This document shows, one piece after another, positions 47,388-60,114 of a DNA stretch of 64,000 bases. Below the pieces are notes generated by a model, which worked only from the letters and a program-made list of their open reading frames with translations, made no database searches and was not told the DNA's origin. The position numbers and the translations under genes were made by a program. The DNA is from Daldinia sp. FL1419 (lineage: Eukaryota; Ascomycota; Sordariomycetes; Xylariales; Hypoxylaceae), in assembly GCA_025201765.1 (NCBI GenBank), contig MU623458.1:53347-117346 (forward strand). The letters are read 5' to 3'. The first letter of the stretch is position 1. Every line of letters starts with the position of its first letter.

Positions 47388-49677
47388 ATGGCCAACGTAT
47401 CGGAGCCGCAAGCCGGACAACCGTCGTCGCCCCGGGCCTCTGGAGATGGACAGGCTGATGCCTCCAGCCAGGATGGGGCAAATCAGTTCCAGCATGCTAT
47501 ATCGGCATGGAGAAGTACGCATTACCTGCTACCCGTATTGGTGCCGTAATGTTCGAACCTAACCCTTGATAGATATTGATTTGGGTTCATTGATATCCAC
47601 TCTCGACAATACTGCTTCCGACATTGTAGCCTTTCAACGAGACTCTACGGTCCAACGGAAAGATTTAGCGCAGAAGACAAAAGACTTTCGGAAGCTAGAC
47701 GATGCGACTAAATTGACGGAAATCAAGGGCCTTTTGAAGGCATACCAGACATTTATAGATCTCCTCACGAATCATTCCAAATCCACCAATTCCGCATTCT
47801 TACAAGTTTATTCTGCGCTCGAAAATGCTCCCGACCCGTATCCTTTGCTAGAGGCTTCGGTGGATTCTATGCTCGTGGCCGAAGATACTTTACCTAAGCT
47901 TACCGACGAAAATCAGCACCTTCAAGAGAACATCGCCAAGCTTACTTCGCAGCTAGAAGAGACGGAGTCGAGGCTACAGTCAGAAAGCGCCCATCGGAAG
48001 CAGCTAGAAAACAGCCTCGAAACTAAGGTTAGGGAAGTGGAGGAGTCATGGATTGCGGTCGTGGATGAGAAGAAGGACAATTGGGAGGCCAAGGAGAAGG
48101 CCTTGGAAGAAAAAATTGAAAGCCAAGAGAGACTATTGAATGAAATTAAGGCTAGCTACGAGGTGAACCAGCGTCTAAAAGGATCTGAGAATGCGGACGC
48201 TGAGGGCTATTACGGCCATGTTACGAGCGCGGAGTTGGAGATGGTCAATTCTGATTTAGAACGAACTAGTGCCAGACTGGCTGATGTCGAAGCTCGAAAC
48301 GAGCAGCTACGACTGGAGCTTGCTCAATCTAAATCCCAAGTCACGGCCCAGGTACCAGTTTTGGAGGACGACCCCGGATACATACGTATGAGATCGGAGA
48401 ATTCGTCTCTAATTCGCAAGCTGGACTCTGCGAGAGTAGAAAAGGAGGCTTTCAAGAGGGATATTGACACGAAACTTAGAGGCTTAGAAAGGGAAGTCGG
48501 TCTTTTGAAAGAGGAGCGTGACAGTCTAAAAGCCAAGGTACAGAAGTGGAACGACTACGATGATATCAAACAAGAACTAGAAGTTCTCAAAAGCATTGAA
48601 TTTGCGACAGGTGACGATGACGATATGTTAGTCTCTTCAGAATCGAACGGTTCCGCACCAAAGGGAAAGGGTGACACCCTGGAGCAGTTACTATTAGCGA
48701 GGAACAAGAAGTTGAGTGACGAGTTGACCATCTTAAGAGTCTCGCATCAAGATCTCCAGAACAGGCTAGAGAATCTCCAAGAAGAAATGTCAAGAACCAA
48801 TGCAGACTTGGAGAGATCACAGAACCTCAACGCCCAGTTGGAAAATGATCTAGCCAACCTCCAGTCACAAGGACAAAATGCTTTCCCCTCGGGAGCATCA
48901 GTTGCCGGCACATACACGAGATACGCGCCGTCTATAGCAGCCGGAAGGAGGGGTGGAAGAACATCACCTACCTCGTCTATCATATCTGGTTTCGATCCTC
49001 GGATGACAGGGGGTGAGCCGGTGGGAGGTGGCTCGGGTATCTTGCCCATGATTACCGCACAACGTGACCGGTTTAAAAAACGTAACGCTCAGCTCGAAGG
49101 GGAGCTATCAGAGTGCCATCGCACCGTTTCACAGTTGCGCCAAGAGATCGCAGCCTTACAGAAGGATAACCTTCAGCTCTACGAAAAGACACGATACGTG
49201 TCGACTTACAACCGTAACGGGCCGTCGGCGTCGTCAGCGTCGGCGTACTCGTCGAATCCTAACCCTTCAGTTATCGCGATGGGCGGAACTGGAAACCCCG
49301 GGATTGCGCTAGACCGGTATAAACAAGCGTACGAGTCCAACATCTCACCCTTTGCGGCATTCAGAGGACGCGAGTCAGCGAGGGCCTACAAACGAATGAG
49401 TTTCCCAGAAAGAATAGTGTATTCGGTGACGCGGATGGTGTTGGCCTCTCGAACTAGTAGGAATCTATTTGCAGCATACTGCGTCGCATTGCACATCCTG
49501 GTATTTTTCTCACTGTACTGGCTTGGTACAACGGACGTCGAGATGCATTCGAGCAATCTTAGCCAGGGTATAGCCGCCGCCGCAATAGCGGGAGGGGCGG
49601 CCGGCGGTAATAGTGGTGGGAGAGGGCAGGCCGTCCACGCCGGGGATTGGCAGGAAGAGGGCTTCAATGGGCACTGA
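47388..49677 (+). CDS. coy1: Golgi coiled-coil membrane protein CASP (Coy1-like)
   Basis: CASP/Coy1 is a C-terminally anchored Golgi coiled-coil protein involved in intra-Golgi vesicle tethering. The model is join(47388..47514, 47573..49677), 743 aa, one intron. After a short disordered N-terminus, AWR-NIDLGSLISTLDNTASDIV opens the conserved CASP region (also FRKLDDATKLTEIKGLLKAY). Long coiled coils rich in E, K, L and Q run from about residue 110 to 460. A Gly/Ser linker precedes the CASP C-terminal domain (TAQRDRFKKRNAQLEGEL, DRYKQAYESNISPFAAFRGR). A single transmembrane segment (about residues 672-694, FAAYCVALHILVFFSLYWLG) is followed by a short Gly/Ala-rich tail of about 48 residues. Start: the only ATG upstream of the splice site in frame. 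The vps3 gene is divergent. Confidence 0.92.
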
Positions 49678-52636
49678 TGATTACGTCCACAAAATACATC
49701 TATTGTATCATTACCGGCTGTTCTGTTTATACGATATATGCAATACGTCTAGTACAAGCTTATCTCGTTTTGAGCCTTCTACAACTGCCGTCTAAATCCG
49801 TGGACAGTAAAACAATACAGTGTATATATATATATACATTTGGGCAACATTTGATACCAATATAGACATAGATCAGACACCAGAACGCAATACCTCAGGG
49901 AGCAAGAGGATCAAAGCAAGCAGCCCTCCCATAGTCGCAAACAAGTATGAAGTGCAAGAAAATCACGAGGCCCATTCTCAGTACCAGCTGCCTATGTATA
50001 GATGAATCTTCGCTCGTTCCGTTTTAGAAAAGAGAGCCAGGATCCAAATTGTCATAATGTCGAACCGCCACGTTGGATACTATGTATGCACGCAATCTGT
50101 AAGCGGCCCGCTGAAGATGAATCCCGGTAAGACCTTGGTTAATAAAGGAGTATCTACGGATCCGTACGCTGATTGGTAGGGTGTCGCTTAATTTCAACGG
50201 TTGGCAGCACACACCTTCAGCTATCTAGCAAATACCATACTATGTTCTCGAGTAACCAACCTATTACTGACCACCAGCTTACCTTCATACCCCCCAAGAA
50301 TTCCATGGCATACTTGGCGCGGGGTCATACATACGCGTACAAAATGACAGTATACCGCGCGTAGTTACGTATATTGAACATTTTCACCGTAGGCGAGCAA
50401 CGAATAATAAAGTGAGAAGTTCCTCTATCGACCGCGGCTACAACCCACACCCGAGACTAATAGAGTAATACAACAGACGGGAGGAGAACGGGAGGCTTCA
50501 CTTGACAATAAACCCGGATGCGTAAGACGAACGGGACAAAATACGTGATATGAATATCAATATATGCGTCCGGACACTATCTCCGTCGGACGAGCGAGAC
50601 GCCTTCTCCATTCAGTAGCGACCTGAGACGAGGCGAGATTAGCAGACGGGTAATAAGAAGCTAACTTGCGATGTGCGAGCGGATAAGGGTAGCATTGCAT
50701 ACGAATAGCCAAATAGTTGAGAATTTGCCCGCAATTCGACAGCCAGTCGGTAGCTTAACCAGGACAGACCGAGAACTCTCAAAGGCAGGCGACAACGTGA
50801 TTGGTGGAGATGCAGAATCTGGGAAAATTGGCCAGAACGGGCATAGGTGGCTCCACTTAATCGAAGGGAGAAGAAAAGCTAATTATGTTTATTTTTGGAT
50901 TTCTGGGACCGGCCAACGGTTTTTGCTGGCCGCGCTTGTTGCTATTTCTAGCAGCCATACACAACCTAGTCTTGCTAGTACAACTAGCCTAGTACATAAT
51001 TAGCAACCGCCGACTGCAAAGCATAGGTAACAAGTTGGAAATTAGCCCGGAACTTTCCTTAGTGGCCCTTTTTGAAATTAACCCACCTTCTTCGAGGGTT
51101 AATTAATCCACTTACTTAGTCCAAGAGTCCAGGGTTGCTACGTAGTATGATCTGATGGGCGTTTGGACAACCAAGATCCTTACAAAGCTTCTTTTCCCCC
51201 TGTTCTGCACTAAATTTACCAATGGAACGCCGATATACCTCAACATCGACCAAAGTTCTAGGTCGATCTTAAAGTCGTAGTCAGACTGCACCGCCAGCCG
51301 GATCTTGAAGTTCCCAGGCTTACGACTTACAAAGTCTTTAATCCGTATCCGTATACGTCAGGTTACCTTAGCTAAGACTTGACCTAGCTGTGCCTTGCTT
51401 GCTGGCGTCGCGAAAAACCTGCTGGTATCATAGCGATCTAGGCTGGACACCTTCCAGCCTCGTCGTGTGATTTACATAGTAGACCATACACATTTGCGCA
51501 CGCCATCTGCAAGTGACGGGATCGGAGAACCGATACTGTACCTTTGTAATACTTGACAACAAGATTCCATCAACACAGCCAACCTAGGCTAAATGAAGAT
51601 CATAGATCGTTTCCTCACCACCATGTTTTGTTTTTCGTTTGCGAAATCTGCTTTTCAAAACGCGAACCTCTTCGTTATCTACGGTCAACCTCGCATCTAA
51701 CTTGAATTGGTTCTAGTTGCTTCAAACGTAATGCGTTTTGCCGGTGCCGCCCTCTTGGTCGTTTTTATTTAAAGGGCTATACCAACCACCGAGCGCAGTG
51801 TTGGTGGCCGAGAAAGAGGCGGCCCTGGCGCTTACACGGTAGCTTGGACATCCCTCCCAACCAGTCAGATCTCGTGGAGAGAGCTTTACCACCCTTGCTC
51901 GCGGGTCCTAGCTGCAGATCGCTTGGCTCTCCATTCAGAGCCCCATGTTGAAATCGACAACAGGGATCTTCCTAAAATACAATCCCACCCTCCTTGCGTC
52001 TACCGCCGTCCGGCTTCGTCTGCTACCGTGGAATTCATAGGCAGATAGATGGTCATTCTTCAGCAATGGGAGTTTCTCGAAGCACCCCGGTCCGGCTAAC
52101 AAGGCAAAAAAAGAGACTGCCAGGTTCTTAATTTGGGACCCTGAACGGGGTCCCACGCTGTCGTGCCGCTGGACTGGGGTAGGGCGTGGCACCTGAACTG
52201 ATGCAGCCAGGCGGCGGTTCTCCCGCTCTCTTGCACGTATGCAAGTCTAGAATTTAATAAACCCCATCTCGTCCCGCTCCCGAGCATGTTGGATCCGTTG
52301 TATAATATCATCCTCAAGCCTTTATCCTATATATCTCTTCTCTCCTCTTGGAGATCATTTCCTTTTACGTTTTCCTATTTCCTATCTCCTTAGTGTTTCC
52401 TTTATTTCCTATTCAACTTTATCTGTCTATCTCATCTATCTCAATCTATCTATCTATTTTATCTCTCTATCTGGTTTGGGTCGGGTTTTTTTCTGGGTTT
52501 TCTTATTTCTTATTAGTCTCTACATATCACGACAAGACTACTTTGAGATTCCAAACAAGAAACCACATCGATTCGACTATACCTGATATTCTATACCTTT
52601 CCTCATATATTCAGCCTCAGCCTCAGATCTATCAAG
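49678..52636. other. Long intergenic region, no gene seen
   Basis: This 3 kb region lies between CASP and the DUF3455 gene. AT-rich segments (51000-51600) alternate with mixed composition; no exons with plausible splicing were found. The last 250 bases are extremely pyrimidine-rich with TCTATC repeats (about 52425-52475), likely the promoter and leader of the DUF3455 gene. Confidence 0.55.
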
Positions 52637-53547
52637 ATGTACGCCTCCACGTTATTAGTTTCGTTACTCGGTGCTTCCAGCGTTATTGCTGCCCCAACAT
52701 GGCCTACGTTCAACTGGAATGCCGCAAAGCCTGACGGCCTCGAGACCGTATCCGAATACTTCAATATGTTGGCGCAGAAGGTCGAGATAGGAAAATATAT
52801 GTCGTCAGCCCCAGTTTGTGATATCTCAAAGGCACAGATGGCTACAGGTTTGTGATCTTGTGCTCGCGAAATTACTGAAAACATATTAATTAACATGATA
52901 TTCAGCCCCTGAGCCCCTAACTCCTCCGTCTCCCGGTTTAACTCTCAAGCACGTGGCCATCGGTCGTGGCACGCAAAATTACACCTGCGACCTGACCAAT
53001 GCCACCGCAGTCCCCGTTGCTGTCGGCGCCGTAGCCACGCTTTTTAACGCGAGCTGCGTAGCCTCCGCGTACCCGGATCTTCTCCAGCTTCTCCCCAAGC
53101 TCGCTCTCCAGTTCAACCTCACGGCTCAAGAGGACGCACGCATGGGGCCTACGAACCTGATTATTTCTGGCAAGCACTTCTTCACCGACAACACGACGCC
53201 CTTTTTCAACCTCGACACGACTCAGTACAAGATCGGCGAGGCGGGATGCTCCAAGGACAGCCAGGCCAATGCACCGGCCGATGCGCCTAGAGGCCAGCAG
53301 GGTGAGAAGGCAGTTCCTTGGCTTCGCCTTAAGACGCACACCGGCTCTACCGGGAACTTGCAGGAGGTCTACCGTATCGAGACGGCGGGCGGCAGCGCAC
53401 CGGCTACATGCCAGGGACAACCGGCGGCATTCGAGGTTCAGTACGCGGCGCAGTATGTTTTATCCCTATCCACGACGTACTCATACTAGACGCTTAGCTA
53501 ACCTGTTAACTAGATACTGGTTCTGGGAAGGTGAATCCCAAGAATGA
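52637..53547 (+). CDS. Secreted DUF3455 protein
   Basis: The model is join(52637..52847, 52906..53452, 53514..53547), 263 aa, phases consistent. A signal peptide is evident (MYASTLLVSLLGASSVIAAP). The family core begins after the first intron: PPSPGLTLKHVAIGRGTQNY, CDLTNATAVPVAVGAVATLF, and later VPWLRLKTHTGSTGNLQEVY, ending in AAQYWFWEG. DUF3455 proteins are common secreted fungal proteins of unknown biochemical role; older 'malate dehydrogenase' labels for relatives are not supported by these motifs. Four Cys after the signal peptide could form disulphides. The first intron uses GTTTGT as donor. Confidence 0.85.
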
Positions 53548-55139
53548 GCGACGCTACTGTTAAATCGAGTAAAATTTGAGAAAAATCACAAAGCAAAGCA
53601 CTATAAATAGGGGTTAATGGGAGGGGATTAGACGTGATAGGGGCGGGTTGACTCCACCTGCGCGCGAACTCGGGAGATAAGTACGAGACGTGACGGCGCC
53701 GACCTACGGGTCGGACATCATCGGCGGAAGATCACCTGCGAACCTTTATCATATCCTATCCTCTCTAGAGCGTCAGAGGGGCGCCCGGCATGGGTGGGAA
53801 GGCGGAGCACGGCGGATGGGGGTGATGTATACTGGGACGTCGCGCATATATGTGTGCGTATTTACATAGGGGGCACCAGGGGGGATTAGCGTTACGATTC
53901 ATACCATTTTTTGGCTTTTTATTATTATTATTATTCTTCTTCTCGTATAGTACGGCTTTGTCTTGTTAATATATTATAAAATATCCACTTCGTGTGTCTT
54001 GTAAGGGGTTGGTTTTGGTGTGATATGTTGACTCAAATAGCTAGTTCAGTTCCTTACAGACTCACAGTAGTAGTAAGCCTTCTCGAAATAGGCTATGATT
54101 CATAAGCCGATTCGCAATATTACATGTCCACTCTCAGGTAGACGTCGTGATTGACGGACGTGATTAGTGTAGGGCTGAGGGCGTTGAGGTATGGGATTGT
54201 TATATGAGTTTTTAAGAAGCTTAGGTACCTCTGGAATCGAAAAGAAACTACGCCGGTGTTTTGTTTTGATTTCTTGGCCTGTAGATCCCGACAACGTTGC
54301 AATGACACTATAACATCACGGCGTCTGCCTTGTCGAGAAATCAACCCCGTACCCTTTCCCGACTGGAGATCCGTGGGGTCGCCTCGTATACTTTAACTTG
54401 GTAGACTGCCTCCTACCCACGCTTGAGAGTAAACCTCGGAGTAGAAAACTCGTAAATCTTCGGTTGGTTTCCCACGAAGCCGGGGTTGGCCGCAAGAAAC
54501 TCGATCGGATACAACGCACGACAACGGCGATCGGGGTGGTAAGAGCGTCGGCACTTATCACCCTCCCCTTATATTCGTCGGTTATCTACCTAGTCATATA
54601 TCTACGGATTTGTTATGACGTGTGCTTTTATGCTGCTTGTGCCTTGCGTCTGGGTATTGGAAGAGTGATGTTATTTAATCACTTTATTTATTCTATCCCA
54701 AGGGCGCGTGACGTTTAATGTGACTACCTAGTATTACGTTTTCTCGGCTCTCTATCTCCCCAGTATGATTGATACATCGTATTTCTTACGAGCTCTAGAA
54801 TAGGTATCGGGTCATAGGGATACCGGGTGGTGGTGTTCTTTCGTCTCGTAGCGCTGATGGCATACAACTGGCTTCCAATCCGCGTAGCCTCGTATATTCT
54901 GCAGACTGCAGTTGCGGCAAGCTTCAAGGTAGTAGTAAAAAAGGAATGATATTCGCATTGCCATCGCCTTCACCCTCAGCAGGACCGTCACTACTACGGA
55001 GTCTTCTTCTTTAGGCACTTCATCAACAAAGAGCTATTTTACCTTTACCTTCACTATACAATACCGGAATAATGACTTCCACTCCTGAGAAAAGGCCCGA
55101 GGTCGCAAAGGGCACGGAGATTGCGATCCTGTATTTAAT
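53548..55139. other. Intergenic, no gene seen
   Basis: The stretch includes AT-rich DNA with ATT repeats near 53920-53940 and mixed-composition DNA elsewhere. An ATG at 55072 opens a frame that does not join the downstream gene, so I did not call it. Confidence 0.5.
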
Positions 55140-55868
55140 ATGCTACACGGCACGCTCACAGGAGACATGTGGCTCTGCGCTGCAGCATCTGCGTTGGCAT
55201 GGAGGGATAAAGATCATAAAACAATCCAACCGTATCCCGTCACTGTTATCGGCGTCGTGGATTACAACATCAATCCCAACAGTGAAAAGAAAATACAACA
55301 TGCTAGCCTTAAGGTAGGAGGCACAATGTTTAATTATTCCCGTTCCATCGGAATACCTTGCCTTCTCGCTCGGATTAACCAGCGAAGTTGTCTATAAATT
55401 CAGGACGCTATGATGGCTTTGACTCAGGAGTACTTTCACCATATGGCCCTTGTATACACAGAACACGTCAAGGACCTCTTCGGCAAGGTCTGGAATGCAA
55501 CGAAGGTAGCTGACCTATGGAACGGGGGTAGGCTAGTAGATGAAGATCTCGTCAGAGGCCTTCCTCTTATAGAGAGGGAAAGTTTGCCTAGTACTCCCGC
55601 TGTTCTAGGGCCGTCTCCTGCCCCCACAGAGAGCGAGAGCCCAGATGATCCGTACTTTTGGCAGCTGCCGAAGAACTACATCCCAAAGCCTGCGATGCAG
55701 CTGATGACGTCTACTTCCCATCGTTATGTAGTACCTCCAAGACGCCAGCCTTCGATCGAACTAGGCAGAATCGATATCCTACGTCATTGGCTTAGCAGCC
55801 TTTCGTTTTTGGACACCACGACACTGCCTACGAGTCGCCTCGTGCCCTTTCCACGTTCCCTGAGATAG
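55140..55868 (+). CDS. Hypothetical protein, function not recognised
   Basis: The model is join(55140..55313, 55404..55868), 212 aa. A GTAGGA donor and an ATTCAG acceptor join IQHASLK to DAMMALTQEYFHHMALVYTE in phase. The first part has a moderately hydrophobic stretch (GDMWLCAAASALAW) followed by VIGVVDYNINPN. The second part is helical and then Pro-rich (PPRRQPSIELGRIDIL). The frame is open upstream of the chosen ATG to about 55089 without another ATG, so an upstream exon may be missing or this could be a gene remnant. I recognise no family and give no function. Confidence 0.4.
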
Positions 55869-56238
55869 TTTGCGTCGGGTTGAGGTGGTGGGTAATATCT
55901 AGTACCTAACCAACATAAGAAAATAGTATTCCAACGAAGCTGAAATATTATATAATATGAGCCATGAGCCGTCATACAGCATGTCGTCGTTGCTAATTTC
56001 TCATCTGCTCGCGCACGGTCTGCTTCCGGGCTGCACGCCGCGCGTATCCACAAATCGGAAGTCCCGCCGGCCGGAAGTCAGTCAGTCAGTCAGTACCGGG
56101 CCTGCGCCTTCTCTCGTTGTCGAAAACTTACTAATTAACTAGGTAGATTAACTAGCGGATTCCTCAAACAATCAATAAAAAAGGGGCTGCCAGGAATAGC
56201 ATGCGACTCTAGTGTTTCTACAACGAGATGCTATTAGA

Positions 56239-56268
56239 GAAAAGTCCAAAAGTCCAAAAGTCCAAAAA
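56239..56268. repeat. 8-bp tandem repeat (AAAAGTCC), 3 copies plus partial
   Basis: Three head-to-tail AAAAGTCC units followed by a partial unit, in intergenic DNA. Confidence 0.8.
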
Positions 56269-56680
56269 TAGCCCCCGCGAAATTCAATGCCGCCCCCGTC
56301 GCTTTTCGCGCATATTAGCCGACGACGATACAGGAGGGGAGGGGGCAGGTCAGGTAAAGGAGGCGACGTCAACAGCGGCAGATCTATTGGAGGCAGTGTG
56401 TCTGGGGGAGATCTGCCGACGATCGTGGATCCAAAACCCATGGCCCCGTCGTCGTGAAATTAATTTAAAAATCAAACGTGCAATTGACCGGATTAGGTAA
56501 TGTATAGGTACCAAGCTCCGAGAAATGGGGAAATCCCCCCAGGCTCGAATCAACTTTAATATATTTCCCCAGCCTGGAGGGTCGGCCTGTCAATTAGGCT
56601 GGTTGATTAATTCCAAAACATCGTAAACAAGGCTTTGGGGGGCAGATCTGCCTGCGTGGGTAGGTGACTAGGTACCTACC

Positions 56681-56688
56681 TATATAAA
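56681..56688 (+). promoter_or_regulatory. TATA box of the secreted lectin gene
   Basis: TATATAAA lies about 120 bp upstream of the ATG at 56804, a good match and spacing for a regulated fungal promoter. Confidence 0.6.
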
Positions 56689-56803
56689 CGACATGCATCA
56701 TCTCTCGGGCTTCGACTTAACGCGTGATGGTAGTCCAAGTAAAGCATCGTCTAAATACTCCTAAGAGAATCGTCTAGCCGTTAGTAACATAGCAGAAGCC
56801 AAC

Positions 56804-57527
56804 ATGCTGGTAGCGTCTCTACTCACCCTCGCGTTTGCCGCGACTGGCTTCGCCCAGGCCCCTGAGGGCTACAAGACCGTATACATCACGTCCATGGTGG
56901 ACTCCAAGTTCGTCTTGGCTCCCATGTCGAACACGAGCGGCAGCACTCTGGTCATGTACGTCTCGCTTTCCCTCTCCTCGGAATATAAAAATGGTACTAA
57001 CTCATGTTTCACTCCTCAGCAAGACCGGTAGCCAGACGCCCGAGCAGCAATGGTACATCAAGTCCGGCAGCACCAAGATCCAGCTAGCCGGCACTGAGCT
57101 CTGCTTAGACGCGGGCGAGAAGTGTAAGTGGCGCCACCAAAGCTTCATACGAGCCTATACGGAACCATTCCAGTCTACTCATTCCGGTCTACTAACACTA
57201 TAACCCCCCCCATAGCCAACTGGAAGGACATGGCCAACATCTACATCAAGGAGTGTTCCGACACCGCGGACTCGCAAAAGTGGGTTGCCATGGAAGACGG
57301 ACGCATTGCCGTCGAGCTATCAAGCCCCCGTAAGTGCCGCAAAGCCACGCCCGTCGTGATACCCGTTCCCGAGCTAACACGTCAAAACAGAGGAGTGCCT
57401 CGACCTGCAGTATATGCGCGCCACGGAGAACAACCCCGTCGGCCTATACAGCTGTGCAGGTCTAGGAAACACCGGCGCCGCGGACAAGGGCATCAACTGG
57501 CCGCTCACCGAGGTCGCTGCTCCTTGA
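56804..57527 (+). CDS. Secreted ricin-B-like beta-trefoil lectin
   Basis: The model is join(56804..56955, 57020..57123, 57216..57329, 57391..57527): four exons, 168 aa, all phases consistent. A signal peptide is clear (MLVASLLTLAFAATGFAQAP). The mature part shows beta-trefoil features: QTPEQQWYIK and SQKWVAMEDG (QxW-type motifs), with ELCLDAGEKSNW and ECLDLQYMRATENNPVGLYSC between or after them, suggesting one three-lobed R-type domain. Its sugar is unknown. Such small secreted lectins occur in many fungi and may act in interactions or defence, but nothing here shows which. The TATA box at 56681 suggests regulated expression. Confidence 0.82.
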
Positions 57528-58076
57528 AGTACTAGGCTGCTGGGGATGTGGTTGGGTTCTTGTTGTAAATATACCTAAATAGTGCGACAAACAAATCAAT
57601 AGCATTTGAACATACAAACCATGGATTCGGCCACGAGTAGCATGGTTTTTTATAAAATATATCGCCCATGCTATGATGGAAATTCTCCGTGGATAAATGA
57701 GATTCATGAGTGCCCTAGATTTTGGTCCTAGGAGCATCAAAACCGTAGCAATTGAAATTCGAGTATCTCGCAACAACCTCCTTACCCACTGCGAGGCAAC
57801 GTCTAGCATCATGACCCCTCCACAACGACATCACGAGGCCTCCGGCTTCCCATTCGTAGGGCCGCATCATCAAAGAGTTAATAACTTCATATTAAGGCCA
57901 CTTTAAGGCTTAAACTAACCGTGAGCCTGGACATGCTTTTATAGGGCTATAAGTCCTATCGCCCATAATGAATACTACCAAGATCGAACATCGGGCTTGA
58001 TCCGGTCCAACATCTAAAAGTTACTCCTCGCCGCAACACCACGAGACACTCGTGTAAGAAATCCTCACCCTTACCC
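57528..58076. other. Convergent intergenic region
   Basis: AT-rich sequence between the 3' ends of the lectin gene and the UCH37 gene. Nothing coding seen. Confidence 0.6.
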
Positions 58077-59185
58077 CTACCCCTCCATCTCAACATCATC
58101 CCCACCCCCTTTCTTCCTGCTCTCAAGTCTCTGTCTCGTCTTACTCTTCGCCTCCTCCACCCACCGGGCATACGCATCCTCACCTCCCTCCTTAATCTTC
58201 ATCTCCACGACACCCTTCAACACCGCGCCCGCGAACCCCACGAAATTGTGTCGTCGCAGCGCGTTCTCGAACTGCCAGTCCCGACGCTTCTGCTCCTCGC
58301 GCGCCAGCATTTCCATGTCCCCAATCTCCCGCGCCACCGCTCGTCGGTCCCCGACCATCGCCATAAGATTGAATCGGATCTCCGACAGATCGTAGCGCGC
58401 GATGCGGCGCTGCAGAACCTCGATCACGCGTGTGGGGAAGGTTTCCGAGGTGCAAGGACCGTGTCTAATCGGTGCCGGTTGAAGGCCATCTAGCTCGTAG
58501 AGTACACCGTCGATAGGTGTGTATGCAACAAAGTGAAACGCATCTTCCGTCTCTCCTCCAGTCCGCTGTGTCTCGTCGACAAACGGGCTGCTTCTCGCGA
58601 AGCTATTATGCACATCCCGTATCAACTCGCTATTACTCAGTGCCTCGCCCCGGAACTCAGGCGGAAGGGCCATGGTAAATTCGCGGAAATCTCTCAGCGG
58701 GCCACCGACATCCACCTCTCCGCCCCGGTTCATCAGCACCGACAGCAAGGCCTGCGTCCCGCATGCATTCTGTATGGTCTGCGCCGCAAACCACAGCCGC
58801 TCCGCCGCCTCGTGATCAAACTCTCCGTCTAGCGGCTTCTCCGTCGAGGTATACGGCGTGTCTGTCGGGTACTTAAACAGGAATATCACGCCGTATACCG
58901 GGTGCAGCGACGCCAGCGCTTCCGGCTCCAGGGTCAGGAGCTCCTCGAACTGTACATTCCGAACGCCTAGGTTGTTGAGGAGAAATGTGAATACGCCCTG
59001 CGGAACACGATTGTTAGGTAACTCTCGATTGTCAAACGGTAGATGTCAAACGGTGGATAGGTAGTTGGTTAGAGCTTCGCGTACAGCATCTGACTCGACT
59101 ATATTTTAATAGTTAGCAATTCATTCTCGACCTCGAGGGGCTGCCTATGTAGTCAAACTCAACTAGTATTCCATCCGCCGCTCAT
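58077..59185 (-). CDS. uch2: Ubiquitin C-terminal hydrolase UCH37/UCHL5 family (peptidase C12)
   Basis: This is a cysteine deubiquitinase, usually proteasome-associated. The model is complement(58077..58997, 59085..59098, 59164..59185), 318 aa, phases consistent, including a 14-nt second exon. The spliced start MSGGWNT-IESDA-GVFTFLLNNLG matches the family N-terminus. Catalytic residues are Cys91 (IQNACGTQALLSVL), His167 (EDAFHFVAY) and Asp182 (YELDGLQP), at the spacing of human UCHL5. The C-terminal helix region (FVGFAGAVLKGVVEMK) and Lys-rich tail correspond to the proteasome-binding end (ULD-like). Animal UCHL5 is also found in INO80; whether this fungal protein is cannot be told. The symbol follows the fission yeast uch2 naming and is tentative. 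Confidence 0.93.
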
Positions 59186-60114
59186 TTTTCAGCTTTACTT
59201 GCCGGGACAGGCAAGGCGCTGGTCACAGGTCTTGTAATATGCGAACAGGTAAATTGAGATGCGGATCCGGTAGGAGGGCCACCTGTTGTAAACTAGGATT
59301 ACCCTTCCTAAGAGCTTATAGCTTAGGACTTCTGCGGGTTTGGAGGTCTATCTAATATAGAATGTTTAAGTTCCTTTTCCTTTTATGGATCAAGAAAAAT
59401 AGCTGAAATGGAGCTTATATGTGTGATGCTAAGTTTATGTCGTAGTTTGGAGATGTGAATTACAAGGTAGAGAGCTCTTATCAGTAGGTACGTACCTATT
59501 ACCTTAGTACCAGAGGTACATTTGCTTACGCACTGGACTCGACCGCCTTAGGATGTACCTCCTGCAATGTGTATTGTACAATACACCCGCACTGTATACG
59601 CCCCAGAGGTACCTGAGCTAGGTACTGGGGGGTAATAATTTGATAAGATAAAGCAGACGGTCCACCATCAATTCGTCACAAGGAAGCAAGTGGTATTTAC
59701 AAAATTACAACAAGTTTTTTTCTGTCTTTTTCATATTAATATCCCTCCTCCTCATTGCTCAAAAGCTATGCCTGTTTTACCTTTTGCCCTGCTGTTAGAG
59801 AGCTAAGCAAAAGATCCCGCCAGTACATAATCATCTCCTTTTCTCCGTTTACTTCATCATTATATACGCCGTAAGGGAAAGGATCCTAGTCAATTTCCGT
59901 AGACATTTCAGAAAGCATTTTGCCAATCATCTTGTCTGGTCTTTTACCATCCCTTGTCTCCTATTATCTGCGTACCTAGTAGCCATCATCCTTCACTTGT
60001 GCCAATTCCTCGTCCATGCGTATCTGCGACGGCAACACATTCCAAGACATAAAATTAAGGGAATGTATGCCCACGGCAGGCATATACAATTAGCTTCCTA
60101 GCTTTACCGTTCGC
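59186..60114. other. Intergenic, AT-rich
   Basis: Contains TAGGTA-type motifs (about 59485-59515 and 59608-59625) and T runs. No gene supported. Confidence 0.6.

Larger units (their letters stand above)
55869..56803. other. Intergenic, with short tandem repeat and TATA box
   Basis: Includes a tandem run of AAAAGTCC-type units at about 56239-56268, CAGT repeats near 56081-56096, a TAGGTACCTACC motif at 56669-56680 and a TATA box at 56681. No gene supported. Confidence 0.6.
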
